NCBI RefSeq assembly: GCF_020169335.1
Contig: NZ_JAIEZN010000002.1
Span: forward strand, 1-64,000
Origin: Devosia aquimaris
GTDB lineage: Bacteria; Pseudomonadota; Alphaproteobacteria; Rhizobiales; Devosiaceae
Direction: 5' to 3'
Length of the DNA stretch: 64,000 nt
Below the pieces are notes generated by a model that worked only from the letters and a program-made list of their open reading frames with translations, did not search any database and was not told the origin of the DNA. The position numbers and the translations under genes are program-made. This document shows, piece by piece, positions 9,181 to 18,209 of the stretch (within the stretch, counting starts at the first letter, position 1; each line of letters begins with the position of its first letter).

Positions 9181-11448
9181 CTAGACCGGCAGGCCCTGCT
9201 TCTCGATCCACTCCTGCAGCAGCGCCCGCACCGAGACCCCGCTTGAGCCATCGCTGAGCGCGGCCGCCACCGACTGCTGGATCGGCTTGAGATCAAGATT
9301 GAGCACCAGCTCCTTGATCGGCCCGATCGAGGCCGGACCCATCGACAGCCGCGTCATGCCCACCGCCATCAGCGCCAGCGCCTCGAGCGGCTTGCCGGCC
9401 AGCTCGCCACACATGGTGATCGGCACGTCATAGCGCCGCGCCGTTTCGACAACCAGGCGAATGGCGCGCAGCCGCGGCATGCCGATAGGGTCATAATTCT
9501 TGGCGACGCGCGGATTGGCGCGGTCCGATGCAGTCAGGAACTGCACCAGATCGTTCGAACCGATGGAGACAAAGTCCGCCAGCGGCAGCAGCTGGTCGAG
9601 CTCGAACAGCAGCGATGGCACCTCCACCATCACGCCCAGCTCGAGCTTGCTCGGCAGCGGCTTGCCGGCGCGGCGCAGGCGCTCGACCTCCTTGTCGACC
9701 ACCACGCGCGTCTGCACGAACTCGAACGTCTCGGTGACCATGGGCACCAGGATCTTGAGCGGACGCCCATTGGCCGCCAGCAGCAGCGCGCGGATCTGCG
9801 TGCGCAGCAGGCCCGGCCGCTCCAGCCCCAGCCGGATCGAGCGGAAGCCCATGGCCGGATTTTCCTCGGCCATCGAGCGCTGATAGGGCAGCACCTTGTC
9901 GCCGCCGATATCGAGCAGGCGGAACACCACCGGCCGGTCCCCGGCAATGGCCATGGCCTCGGCATAAAGTTCGGCCTGTTCGCTGAGCCTTGGCAGCTTG
10001 CTGGCGATCATGAACTGCAACTCGGTGCGGAACAGCCCGACCCCGGCCGCCCCGGTATCGTCCAGCATGGGCAGATCCGCCACCAGCCCCGAATTGTGCA
10101 GCAGCGTGATGGCCACGCCATCCTTGGTCACGCTCGGCTTGTCCTTGAGCGCGGCATAATGGGCGCGGCGCTTGGCCGTGACCTTGACCTTGTCGATATA
10201 GGTCTGCTCGATGTCCGGCGTCGGCCGCAGATGAGCCACGCCCGCCGTGCCATCCAGAATGATGTCGTCGCCGCTTTCGCACATCGAGACGATCGAATGC
10301 GCCTGGCCCACGGCCACCAGCCCCAGCGAGCGCGCGACAATGGCAACATGGGCCGTCGTGCCGCCCTCTTCGAGCACCACGCCGCGCAGCTTGGTGCGGT
10401 CGTATTCCAAGAGTTCCGCCGGCCCCATGTTGCGGGCCACCAGAATGGCATTGTCGGGCAGCGCCTTGCGCGCCAGCGCCTGGCTGTCGCCGGTCAGCAT
10501 GCGCAGCAGGCGATTGGCCAGGTCATCGAGATCATGCAGCCGGTCGCGGATATAGGGGTCGGTCTGGCGCATCATGCGCGCCCGCGTGTCGTTCTGCACC
10601 CGCTCGACCGCCGCCTCGGCGCTGAGGCCATTGTCGATGGCCTCGGTCAGCCGATGCACCCAGCCGCGATCATTGGCGAACATGCGGTAGGTTTCGAGGA
10701 TTTCGCGGTGATCGGTGGCGCCGGCCATGTCGCCATGGTCGAGCATGGCGTCGATCGAGACGCGCATCTTTTCCAGCGCCGTCTCCAGCCGCAGCTTTTC
10801 GGCATCCGTGTCGTCGGCGATGAAATTGGTCACCACCACGCGCGGATCGTGCAGCACCACGGTGCCCAGCGCGATGCCATCGGTGAAACTGACGCCAGTG
10901 AACATGCGCGGCCGCCTGAGATCGATATCGGACCCCGGCTTGATCAGATTGTCGAAGTCGGAGGTGGCGATCATCTCGGCCAGGATTGTGGCCGTCGTGA
11001 GCATGGCTTCGGTTTCATCCTCGCCATAGCGGCGGCGCTCGACATTCTGCACCACCAGCACGCCCAGCGTCTGGCCCGCGCGCAACACCGGCACGCCGAG
11101 GAAGGAATTATAGCGCTCTTCGCCCGTTTCCGGACGATAGGCAAAGCTGGGATGGCTGGGCGCGTCGTCCAGGCTCAGCGGCTCGGCCTCGGCCGCAATC
11201 AGCCCGACCAGGCCCTCGCCCAGCCGCAGCGTCGTCATATGCACCGACTCAGCCGCCAGGCCCTTGGTGGCAAACAGCTCCAGCGCGCCATCGTCGCGCA
11301 GCACATAGAACGAGCAGACATCGGCCCGCATATTGTCGGCGATCAGGCCCACGATCTTGTCGAGCCGCGCCTGCGAAGCCAGCGGCTCCGCCATTGTCTC
11401 GCGCAACTGCCGCAGCAGCACGCGTGGGCCGCCTATCGTCGTGACCAT
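9181..11448 (-). CDS. ptsP: Phosphoenolpyruvate-protein phosphotransferase, nitrogen PTS enzyme I
   Basis: Starts the PTS-Ntr phosphorelay by passing phosphate from PEP to NPr. The 755 residues comprise an N-terminal GAF domain (about 20-165, ligand sensing, glutamine in well-studied cases), the enzyme I N-domain, the swivelling phosphohistidine domain with GGTTAHVAIVAR (active His), and the PEP-binding TIM barrel with TELQFM and an MCGELAGKP end. No sugar-PTS genes occur in the window, as expected for a regulatory PTS. Its position between lysC and prfA is the conserved Hyphomicrobiales arrangement. Confidence 0.96.
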   Translation of the reverse strand: MVTTIGGPRVLLRQLRETMAEPLASQARLDKIVGLIADNMRADVCSFYVLRDDGALELFATKGLAAESVHMTTLRLGEGLVGLIAAEAEPLSLDDAPSHPSFAYRPETGEERYNSFLGVPVLRAGQTLGVLVVQNVERRRYGEDETEAMLTTATILAEMIATSDFDNLIKPGSDIDLRRPRMFTGVSFTDGIALGTVVLHDPRVVVTNFIADDTDAEKLRLETALEKMRVSIDAMLDHGDMAGATDHREILETYRMFANDRGWVHRLTEAIDNGLSAEAAVERVQNDTRARMMRQTDPYIRDRLHDLDDLANRLLRMLTGDSQALARKALPDNAILVARNMGPAELLEYDRTKLRGVVLEEGGTTAHVAIVARSLGLVAVGQAHSIVSMCESGDDIILDGTAGVAHLRPTPDIEQTYIDKVKVTAKRRAHYAALKDKPSVTKDGVAITLLHNSGLVADLPMLDDTGAAGVGLFRTELQFMIASKLPRLSEQAELYAEAMAIAGDRPVVFRLLDIGGDKVLPYQRSMAEENPAMGFRSIRLGLERPGLLRTQIRALLLAANGRPLKILVPMVTETFEFVQTRVVVDKEVERLRRAGKPLPSKLELGVMVEVPSLLFELDQLLPLADFVSIGSNDLVQFLTASDRANPRVAKNYDPIGMPRLRAIRLVVETARRYDVPITMCGELAGKPLEALALMAVGMTRLSMGPASIGPIKELVLNLDLKPIQQSVAAALSDGSSGVSVRALLQEWIEKQGLPV

Positions 11449-11516
11449 CTCGCCTTCAGACGGCCCTGCAAAGCCGCCCCCCTTGATCGGACGCGGCTCA
11501 TCCCCTCGACGGAGCC

Positions 11517-12782
11517 TTATGCGTCCTTCTTGTCCAAACCGTAATAAGTATGCAGGGCGCGAACCGCAAGCTCAGCATACTGCTCATCGATCAACACCGA
11601 GGTCTTGATTTCCGAGGTGGTGATCAGCTGGATGTTGATGCCCTTGTCGGCCAGCGCCTTGAACATGGACGACGCCACGCCCGCATGGCTGCGCATGCCC
11701 ACGCCCACGACCGACACCTTGGCGCCGCCCTTGGAGCCCGAGATACGGGCATATTCGATGCGGTCGCCGGCATCCTTGAGCGTCTTGATGGCCTTGTCAT
11801 ATTCGCTGTCGGGGACAGTGAAGGTGATGTCGGTGGTCGCGCCATCATCGGCGATGTTCTGCACGATCATGTCCACGATAATGCCCTGGTCGGCCAGCGT
11901 GCCGAAAATGGCCGCGGCCACGCCCGGATTGTCCTTGACGTCGCGCAGGGTGATCTTGGCCTCGGCCTTGGCGAGCGTCACGCCCGAAACGATCTGCTTT
12001 TCCATGATCTCTTCCTCATCGCAAACCAGCGTGCCGGGCACGCCCGGCGTCCCGTCGGGCGCCAGTTGCGGCGCATCGGGATCATCAAATGTCGAGCGGA
12101 CCAACAGGCGCACCTTGTGCGCCATGGCCATTTCCACCGAACGGATCATCAGCACCTTGGCGCCGAGCGAAGCCATCTCCAGCATTTCCTCAAAGGAAAT
12201 CTTGGTCAGCCGCTGCGCCTTGGGCACGATGCGCGGGTCGGTGGTGTAGACGCCGTCGACATCCGTATAGATATCGCAGCGATCCGCCTGGATCGCCGCC
12301 GCCACCGCCACGGCAGACGTGTCCGAGCCGCCCCGGCCCAGCGTCGTGATCCGGCCATGCGGCGACACGCCCTGGAAGCCGGTGATCACAGGCACCCAGC
12401 CATCATCGAGCCGCTTGTTGAGTTCGGTCGGGTCAATGCCGGTGATGCGCGCCGCGCCGTGCGCGTCGTCGGTCTCGATCGGCACCTGCCAGCCGGCAAA
12501 AGACCGCGACTGGATACCCATTTCACTGAGCACAATGGCCATCAGCCCGGCGGTCACTTGCTCGCCCGAGGCGACCACCGCGTCATATTCGCGGGCGTCA
12601 TGCAGCGGGCTGGCTTCATTGACCCAGCCGACCAGCTCATTGGTTTTGCCGCTCATGGCCGAAACCACGACGACGACCTGGTTGCCGGCCTCGACTTCGC
12701 GCTTCACATGCCGCGCAGCCTGGCGGATGCGCTCGACCGTGGCCACTGACGTGCCACCGAACTTGACGACTATGCGGGCCAA
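11517..12782 (-). CDS. lysC: Aspartate kinase
   Basis: Phosphorylates L-aspartate in the first step of Lys, Thr, Met and diaminopimelate synthesis. The kinase domain begins with the VKFGGTSV motif and contains RGGSDTSAVA; two ACT domains at the C-terminus (about 265-415) should bind lysine and/or threonine for feedback inhibition. I chose TTG at 12782, giving MARIVVKFGG, which matches family N-termini; a longer frame to 12845 adds an unrelated arginine-rich stretch. The length is 421 residues. Upstream lies accessory DNA instead of the expected ubiG. Confidence 0.95.
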   Translation of the reverse strand: MARIVVKFGGTSVATVERIRQAARHVKREVEAGNQVVVVVSAMSGKTNELVGWVNEASPLHDAREYDAVVASGEQVTAGLMAIVLSEMGIQSRSFAGWQVPIETDDAHGAARITGIDPTELNKRLDDGWVPVITGFQGVSPHGRITTLGRGGSDTSAVAVAAAIQADRCDIYTDVDGVYTTDPRIVPKAQRLTKISFEEMLEMASLGAKVLMIRSVEMAMAHKVRLLVRSTFDDPDAPQLAPDGTPGVPGTLVCDEEEIMEKQIVSGVTLAKAEAKITLRDVKDNPGVAAAIFGTLADQGIIVDMIVQNIADDGATTDITFTVPDSEYDKAIKTLKDAGDRIEYARISGSKGGAKVSVVGVGMRSHAGVASSMFKALADKGINIQLITTSEIKTSVLIDEQYAELAVRALHTYYGLDKKDA

Positions 12783-13036
12783 GACCCCTACCCCGTTCCT
12801 CCGGCAGAACCCGCCGGTACGCTGTTGCTGGCGCGGACATGCCACAAAGGCGCGGCGGGATCAACGGGAATGGTGGAAAGGCGGGGCGGATGCGAAGGGA
12901 GGGGGCGGACTGGCGGCTTGGGCGAGCGATCGCAGGATAGCAGGCACTGAGGTGACGTGGAGGTGTTTGACAGGCACCGAAGTACCTGCGAGCCTCGGGC
13001 CGAGGCCAAGGTGACGATGTTTGAGCTATTTGAACA

Positions 13037-14263
13037 ATGAGCAATCCGCCGCTAGCGACTTGTATCGCCTGTGGCAAGCGCTACAGAGCCTTGGTGCAGT
13101 TAAAAGCCGGGATTGCAAGCTACAGGTGCGCTTCATGTGACCACGTCACCTGGGAGGAGATGCCGGCGCTCGACAAAAAGATCCTCTATCTTGATCAGTT
13201 GGCCATTAGCCAAATTTTCAAAATCCGAACGGGCACCTACCCGCCAGATGCCCCTCACCATGCCTTTTGGGAGGAAGTAGCGGAACTTCTGGAGCAATGT
13301 GTTTTGCTACAGCAACTATTATGCCCGTCCTCCGACATCCATCGAGACGAGTCGATGGTATTTGCCAGGGGTGATGACTTGTCTCTCGCCCACGAGATGC
13401 TCGGTGGTGACACGAGCTTTCATGCCTCATCAGAGATAGAGGGAGACCAAGTCTGGACCTATCTGCGGGCGTTTGCGTCCGACACCGCGCCGGTCCTAGA
13501 TCTCTCCGTGGACAAGATCCTCCATGGGCATCGAAACGAGTGGCTTTCTCGACTCCACATAACTGCTGCGATGGACTGGACCAGCTTTGCCAAGGGTGTG
13601 CGTGACCAGCGAGAGGTGTCCGCAGACCAAATGGCGCCCCTCTACGAACACTGGCGCTCTGATGCCAAGACGTCATTCAAGAGCGTTCTGGAGACCGAAC
13701 TCGACTTCGGGAGCTCAAGAATTAGCGCCTACTCGCATTTCGTGGAGCTGGCCAGACAGGGCTTGGAGGGCGGCAATACTAACGCATTCGTGAATGCGGC
13801 GCTATCGGGACCGGTTCTGGAGTTTCGTGAGCTCCGCGAATACTTCACGAGAACAGGTCTCGGGATTGATGATGCCGAACGCCAAGTTGTGAATTTTTGG
13901 CAGTGGCCAGGCAATAGAACCATCCCGCACCACAGAATTCAAGCTTACCTATTCGCCGCAATGGCCCGCAAAATTAAGGCCGGCCAAAGAAAGAGCCCAA
14001 ATCGTGGCGCCACTAACGATGTTCGAGCGATAGCGACTTATGCCCCTTATGTAGACGCCATGTTTGTGGATAGCGAGTTCGCGACGTTCCTACAGGAGGC
14101 CCCGCTCAAAGACGAACTCACCTACCGGGCGAGGATATTCTCAATCCGTTCCCGAGATGCGTTTTTGGACTACCTGCGCGGAGTGGTCAGGAGTGCGACT
14201 ATAGAAACTGAAATGATTGCGGTGGCCCTCTACGGAGATGGCGCCCGACGAGCACAAGAATGA
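13037..14263 (+). CDS. Unknown protein: N-terminal zinc ribbon, PIN-like acidic motifs
   Basis: I do not recognise the family. The 408-residue protein begins with a four-cysteine zinc ribbon (C9, C12, C31, C34). It is followed by ILYLDQLAIS, a hydrophobic strand ending in Asp (D53) as in PIN-type nucleases, then CPSSDIHRDES (D100, D104, E105) at the place of the second acidic motif. A long helical middle follows, then NDVRAIATYAPYVDAMFVDS (D328, D340, D345), resembling the late acidic motif. I infer a PIN-like metal-dependent RNase or DNase with a helical insertion. The gene is less GC-rich than its neighbours, has a weak ribosome site and sits alone in an accessory block, all consistent with transfer and perhaps a defence role. 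Confidence 0.6.
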   Translation: MSNPPLATCIACGKRYRALVQLKAGIASYRCASCDHVTWEEMPALDKKILYLDQLAISQIFKIRTGTYPPDAPHHAFWEEVAELLEQCVLLQQLLCPSSDIHRDESMVFARGDDLSLAHEMLGGDTSFHASSEIEGDQVWTYLRAFASDTAPVLDLSVDKILHGHRNEWLSRLHITAAMDWTSFAKGVRDQREVSADQMAPLYEHWRSDAKTSFKSVLETELDFGSSRISAYSHFVELARQGLEGGNTNAFVNAALSGPVLEFRELREYFTRTGLGIDDAERQVVNFWQWPGNRTIPHHRIQAYLFAAMARKIKAGQRKSPNRGATNDVRAIATYAPYVDAMFVDSEFATFLQEAPLKDELTYRARIFSIRSRDAFLDYLRGVVRSATIETEMIAVALYGDGARRAQE

Positions 14264-14511
14264 CACCGGTCGGTGGTTAGTACTTTCTTGTCCAGAAGAC
14301 CCCTCCCAGATGGATGGCTGCTTCCCAGATTAAGCGCTCGGAGAACGTTCGTCCGCAACGGGGTCGGGTCCGGCGAATGCTTCGGAAGAAGTCGACCGCC
14401 GCCGTGAGACCACAACATAGCCAAAAATTACCCGCTACCCCGACTTAAAGCGCCCATTCCCCGTTAGTAGACGAATAGAGAACAAAATACCTTCAAAGCC
14501 GTGAGGCGGTC
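14264..14511. other. Intergenic gap in accessory block
   Basis: Between the convergent zinc-ribbon gene and the metallopeptidase gene. No gene, clear terminator or repeat is visible in these 248 bases. Confidence 0.4.
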
Positions 14512-15282
14512 CTACATGAGCAGGACATAGTTGGTGGTCGCTTCAATGGCGGCCTCGAGGCTTAGTTTCTCCTGGAACGCCAGTTGAAAACCAAATACGA
14601 CGGCCTGCCCGCGCTCTTCGGGCGTACCGTGGTGGTTGGGATGGTCGATCATGTTGTCACCCCCCAGAAACTTTGTCCTCGCAAAAACCGCAGCAGGAAA
14701 GCTTGGCCTTTCAAGTTTTCTTAGACCTGCGAAGTAGCCAGCAAATGCGTCAGCCTGGAGTTCAGTGCGCTTAACAGTAGGCTGTCCCTGGTTAAGTGCT
14801 TGCAGCCCCAACTTGTACTGCAAAATATGGCCATACTCATGGGCACAAACGGCAGCCACAGCCGCATCTGGCGCCTCAGGCATTTGCAGCAGCTCTCGCA
14901 GAAAATTTAGCCCAAACAGAACCGACCCATCAGGTTTTCCAAGGCGCGGAGCTGTGGTGGCGTATGCGTTCTTTGAGCCTCCATCATCATAGTAGGCGAA
15001 GCCAGGGTCAATTTTGAACGCGCTCGCCAACATCGCCTGGGTCCGACCAAAGGCAATGTCCAGATTTGCATTCCCGGAACTGGAAATTACCGGCTCATTG
15101 CCGGTGGCCGCCGATATCGTAGGGCCTAGAACGTTGTCAAACAGGCTGGCTTCGAGGGATGGACTGGGTGCACAACCAGCATATTCCGAGCCCTGTGCAT
15201 GTGCTGCACCACACGAACAAGCAACGCCTCCAAAAATCAACGTAAGTGAACCACCAAGCAGGACTTCTCGGCGTGTGAGCAT
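14512..15282 (-). CDS. Exported HExxH metallopeptidase, Tat signal
   Basis: A 256-residue exported protein. It begins with a twin-arginine type signal (TRREVLLGGS followed by a hydrophobic stretch and AHAQ, a likely signal peptidase site). The centre has AVCAHEYGHILQ, a gluzincin HExxH motif, followed about 40 residues later by TELQADAFAGYF, the glutamate-containing second helix seen in M48 and neutral zinc metallopeptidases (YpfJ-like). Both zinc ligands and the catalytic Glu are therefore present. I chose the internal ATG at 15282 because it gives a clean signal peptide behind a GGCGGAG site. It lies 7 bases after the secreted-protein gene and is surely co-transcribed. Substrate unknown. 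Confidence 0.8.
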   Translation of the reverse strand: MLTRREVLLGGSLTLIFGGVACSCGAAHAQGSEYAGCAPSPSLEASLFDNVLGPTISAATGNEPVISSSGNANLDIAFGRTQAMLASAFKIDPGFAYYDDGGSKNAYATTAPRLGKPDGSVLFGLNFLRELLQMPEAPDAAVAAVCAHEYGHILQYKLGLQALNQGQPTVKRTELQADAFAGYFAGLRKLERPSFPAAVFARTKFLGGDNMIDHPNHHGTPEERGQAVVFGFQLAFQEKLSLEAAIEATTNYVLLM

Positions 15283-15289
15283 CTCCGCC

Positions 15290-15766
15290 TCAACACATAT
15301 TTGGGAATTGTTGGCATGCTTCAGGGGTATCCCCGCCGTTTGGGGTAGGGACGGGGTCAGGAACCGGATCTGGTAGAGGAGGAAGGCGCTGACCACCGAC
15401 ACGGAAATTGGCGTACTCAATTCTCTGGGTGAAGAGGTTGATCCCTAAATTCCAAGTAGATGTCCCATTCTGATGGTTGGCGGTCATTTCATAGACAGGT
15501 CCCGCAGGTAAAGAAATCTGTCCACTAACAGTTACGGACGAAACGGGCCCCAATTGCTGCAATGGAGGGTACACACCACTATTCCCGGTCTGCTGAGCTA
15601 TAGTCCACCAAAGCTCTTGCCCATAGTACATCGGGTTCGGCGTACCAGTTTGAAGCTGCTGTATCACCGACTTGAGGATGGGCACCGGATCCAGGTTTTG
15701 GGCATTTGCCACTGAGGATACCAATAGGGAGATTGCCCCAAAAGCTACTGTTAGTATTCGCCTCAT
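15290..15766 (-). CDS. Secreted protein of unknown function, partner of the metallopeptidase
   Basis: Not recognised. The 158-residue product has a Sec signal peptide (about 1-23, ending SVANAQ), a conserved-looking core with MYYGQELWWTIAQQTG and a predicted beta-rich part, and a Pro-rich tail (PDPVPDPVPTP) that ends with two cysteines. The first ten codons of the longest frame lack a ribosome site, while ATG 15766 has GGCGGAAG in front. It is the first gene of a two-gene operon with the metallopeptidase. Being its substrate, inhibitor or targeting partner are all possible; none can be shown here. Confidence 0.65.
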   Translation of the reverse strand: MRRILTVAFGAISLLVSSVANAQNLDPVPILKSVIQQLQTGTPNPMYYGQELWWTIAQQTGNSGVYPPLQQLGPVSSVTVSGQISLPAGPVYEMTANHQNGTSTWNLGINLFTQRIEYANFRVGGQRLPPLPDPVPDPVPTPNGGDTPEACQQFPNMC

Positions 15767-16077
15767 CTTCCGCCCCGAATACGATTGCGGAACCAATTAG
15801 CTCACAATATTAAGCATTTCTCAATGCCTTTATCCAAAAGTCCGCAAACTTGTTAATTTTCAACATTTGCCAGATACGCCCTCCTTCGTAGGCCATTTCT
15901 CCGTTCGTGGATTCGCGAGCCTCGCTCCACCTTATCCCCGCCCCCCAAAAATCCGTGCCACACGCGCCACATCCCCCCACTCAAGCGGTGCCGACGAAGC
16001 ATCGGGCGGGGAGGCTGGCTGCATGGGGTCGCCCAGGCCGATGCATGGATGCTGACCGCTCAGCCACTACCCTGCAG
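15767..16077. other. Intergenic region with promoter of secreted-protein operon and repeat copy A
   Basis: The right half is the 156-bp repeat described separately. The left part (15767-15900) is AT-rich and must contain the promoter of the minus-strand secreted protein and metallopeptidase pair, though no box stands out. No gene is visible. Confidence 0.5.
15902..16057 (+). repeat. 156-bp direct repeat, copy A
   Basis: This segment recurs in the same orientation at 18054-18209, exactly 2152 bp away. The last 60 bases before the end (15985-16044) are identical to 18137-18196; the first part differs at scattered positions and by compensating one-base indels. The identical block contains GCATCGG and CCGATGC, which can form a 7-bp stem around a GC-rich loop. 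The two copies bracket the LysR/SDR pair. The repeat could be a duplicated regulatory or RNA element or the scar of an insertion. Confidence 0.85.
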
Positions 16078-17001
16078 TCACTTTGATCCGCGTTCACTGT
16101 GCTTGAAAACGTCCTTCGCACAGTCGATGAAGGCCCGAAGCTTGGGCTGCGACTGGCTCTTGGTCGGGAAGTAGAGAAAATAGCCGCTATCCGATGGCAG
16201 CTGGCCTTCGAAGTAACTCTTGAGCGCGCCGCTGCGAACATGCTGCTCCACGGTTGCAACAGGCAGGAAAGCGAGGCCGTGACCGTCTATGGCAAGGCTC
16301 GTTATGGCCCTGAGATCGTCCACGATGATGTGCTGGCGAGGCTGGATGGACACTGCCTGGCCATCGCGCAGGAAGCTCCAGCGATGAACGCTGTTGGCGC
16401 TCCGAAACCGGTAGAGAATGGCATCGTGGTCGAGCAGGTCCTCCAGATGCTGGGGCTCCCCGCGCTGTGCGATATAGTCGGGGCTGCCCACGATCGCCCA
16501 TTTGACTGGCGGCGATATTCTGACGGCCACCATGTCCTTGGCGACAGACTCTCCAAGTCGAATGCCCGCGTCAAACCCTGACTGTATGAGGTCGACCAGG
16601 GCGTCGTTGACGGAGATCTCCAGGGCTACAGCGGGATATTGAGCACTGTAGTGTTTGATCACAGGCCGAAGCAGCGGCTCAATTGCCAGTGTCGGCACAG
16701 TCAGTCGCAGTGTCCCGGTCGGCGTTTCCCCCAGGGCCGCGGCGGATTGGAAGCCTTCTCTTGCCTGTGCAGCTGCAGACAGCAGGTGGTCGGCAAGCAC
16801 CCGTCCAGCGTCCGTCAAAGCAACCCGCCGCGTCGTGCGCTGAAGCAGGGCCGTGCCAGCTCTAGCTTCCAAGGCCCGGACGGCTTTGCTTACGGCTGTG
16901 GTGGTAACGCCCAGGGCCTTGGCGGCCTTGGTGAAACTGCCGTTCTCGGCAACGGCAAGAAACGGCGACACATGGTCAAAAAGGCTCTTGTCAGACGTCA
17001 A
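16078..17001 (-). CDS. LysR family transcriptional regulator
   Basis: A 307-residue DNA-binding regulator. The winged helix-turn-helix at about 10-65 reads FLAVAENGSFTKAAKALGVTTTAVSKAVRALE, and the remaining part is the substrate-binding effector domain. It is divergent from an SDR gene with 94 bases between them and presumably controls it; a TGTG-N11-CACA box lies at its start. The start codon is TTG with AGGGG upstream. The LysR/SDR arrangement is frequent in Proteobacteria. The inducer is unknown. Confidence 0.92.
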   Translation of the reverse strand: MTSDKSLFDHVSPFLAVAENGSFTKAAKALGVTTTAVSKAVRALEARAGTALLQRTTRRVALTDAGRVLADHLLSAAAQAREGFQSAAALGETPTGTLRLTVPTLAIEPLLRPVIKHYSAQYPAVALEISVNDALVDLIQSGFDAGIRLGESVAKDMVAVRISPPVKWAIVGSPDYIAQRGEPQHLEDLLDHDAILYRFRSANSVHRWSFLRDGQAVSIQPRQHIIVDDLRAITSLAIDGHGLAFLPVATVEQHVRSGALKSYFEGQLPSDSGYFLYFPTKSQSQPKLRAFIDCAKDVFKHSERGSK

Positions 17002-17002
17002 T

Positions 17003-17021
17003 TGTGCACCCCTGGTTCACA
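17003..17021. promoter_or_regulatory. Candidate LysR-type box
   Basis: TGTG and CACA arms separated by 11 bases give the T-N11-A geometry recognised by LysR regulators. It lies immediately upstream of the LysR start codon, overlapping its ribosome site, so binding could repress the regulator itself and activate the divergent SDR gene. Confidence 0.45.
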
Positions 17022-17095
17022 CTTCATGGCGCTTTCGGCATCTTTTGGCAATGGTAGCCACGAGCTACGTCATTGGTCTCAGCAAGGAGAACACT

Positions 17096-17920
17096 ATGAC
17101 GACGCAAACGTGGTTCATTACAGGCACCTCTTCTGGCCTCGGCCTGATCCTGACCGAAAAGCTGCTGCGGCGCGGCGATCGCGTTTTCGCCACCGTCCGG
17201 CGCGCAGGCCCTCTTGATTCATTGCAGGAGGAATTTGGCGAACAGCTGATTGTCGATCACCTCGACGTCTCCAAGGAAGGCGCCGCGCGCCTGTCCGTGA
17301 ACCGGGCTTTTGATCGGTTCGGACAGATTGACGTCGTCGTCAGCAATGCAGGATACGGGCTGTATGGTGCTGCCGAAGAGGTGACGGGCGCCCAAATCCG
17401 CCATCAGATCGATACCAACCTCATTGGTTCAATCGACGTTATCCGGGCCGCACTGCCGCATCTGCGAGAGCAGGGCGGTGGCCGCATTGTGCAAATTTCC
17501 TCCGGAGGCGGTCAGGTCACTTTGCCCAACTACAGCGTCTATCATGCCACCAAGTGGGGCATCGAAGGGTTCGTGGAAGCTGTGGCCCAGGAAGTCGCAA
17601 CTTTCGGCATTCAGTGCACCATAGTCGAGCCGGGCGCCGCCGCGACCAATTTCCTGAAAAGCCTGGACTCCACGCCGGCAATGGACGTCTACAAGGACAC
17701 GCCATCGGGAAAATGGCGCGAGCTGATCGCAAGCGGCGCGTTCGACGACTTCGGCAATCCGGAGAAGATGTGTTCCACGATCATCGACTTCATAGATAGC
17801 GGCAACCCCGCCTTGCGCTTGCCACTCGGCGGTCAGACCGCCGACTTCATAGAACAGACCCTGCAGAAGCGCTTGGAGGACATGCGCGCCGTAAGGGACT
17901 ACTCCGTGGCGGCAGATTGA
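17096..17920 (+). CDS. Short-chain dehydrogenase/reductase (SDR)
   Basis: A classical SDR of 274 residues that should use NAD(P)H to reduce or oxidise a carbonyl/alcohol. It shows the TGTSSGLG cofactor-binding motif, VSNAGYG, the catalytic Ser in VQISSGGG and the YHATK active-site pair. The ATG at 17096 follows AAGGAGA and is preferred over the long frame from 16853, which overlaps the LysR gene. Substrate not predictable. It is divergent from the LysR gene and flanked on the far side by repeat copy B. Confidence 0.92.
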   Translation: MTTQTWFITGTSSGLGLILTEKLLRRGDRVFATVRRAGPLDSLQEEFGEQLIVDHLDVSKEGAARLSVNRAFDRFGQIDVVVSNAGYGLYGAAEEVTGAQIRHQIDTNLIGSIDVIRAALPHLREQGGGRIVQISSGGGQVTLPNYSVYHATKWGIEGFVEAVAQEVATFGIQCTIVEPGAAATNFLKSLDSTPAMDVYKDTPSGKWRELIASGAFDDFGNPEKMCSTIIDFIDSGNPALRLPLGGQTADFIEQTLQKRLEDMRAVRDYSVAAD

Positions 17921-18053
17921 TCTGATCCGGGCCCCAGAATGTCTGGTGCGGCGGCCGAAGCACAAGTCTGCCGAAAAAGCATGGACAGCCGATATTCGGT
18001 CCTCGGAAGTTGCCGGTGACGAACCAATACAACGTCGGCTGGGGCACACGTTT

Positions 18054-18209
18054 CGTTCCTCGATTCGCGAACCCCGCTCCACCTTATCCCCGCCCCCAGA
18101 AATCCGTGCCACACTGGCCCCGTCCCCGCCGTTCACGCGGTGCCGACGAAGCATCGGGCGGGGAGGCTGGCTGCATGGGGTCGCCCAGGCCGATGCGTGT
18201 ATGCTGACC
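18054..18209 (+). repeat. 156-bp direct repeat, copy B
   Basis: Same-orientation partner of 15902-16057 with a 60-bp perfectly conserved block at 18137-18196. This copy is the one nearer ubiG, so it may be the original upstream region of the lysC/ubiG locus, with copy A arising when the LysR/SDR segment entered. No open frame explains the conservation. Confidence 0.85.

Noticed and set aside
12967..12995. TTGACA upstream of the zinc-ribbon gene as its promoter
   Set aside because: No acceptable -10 box occurs at 15-19 bases downstream; the region there is GCCTCG-rich hairpin sequence.
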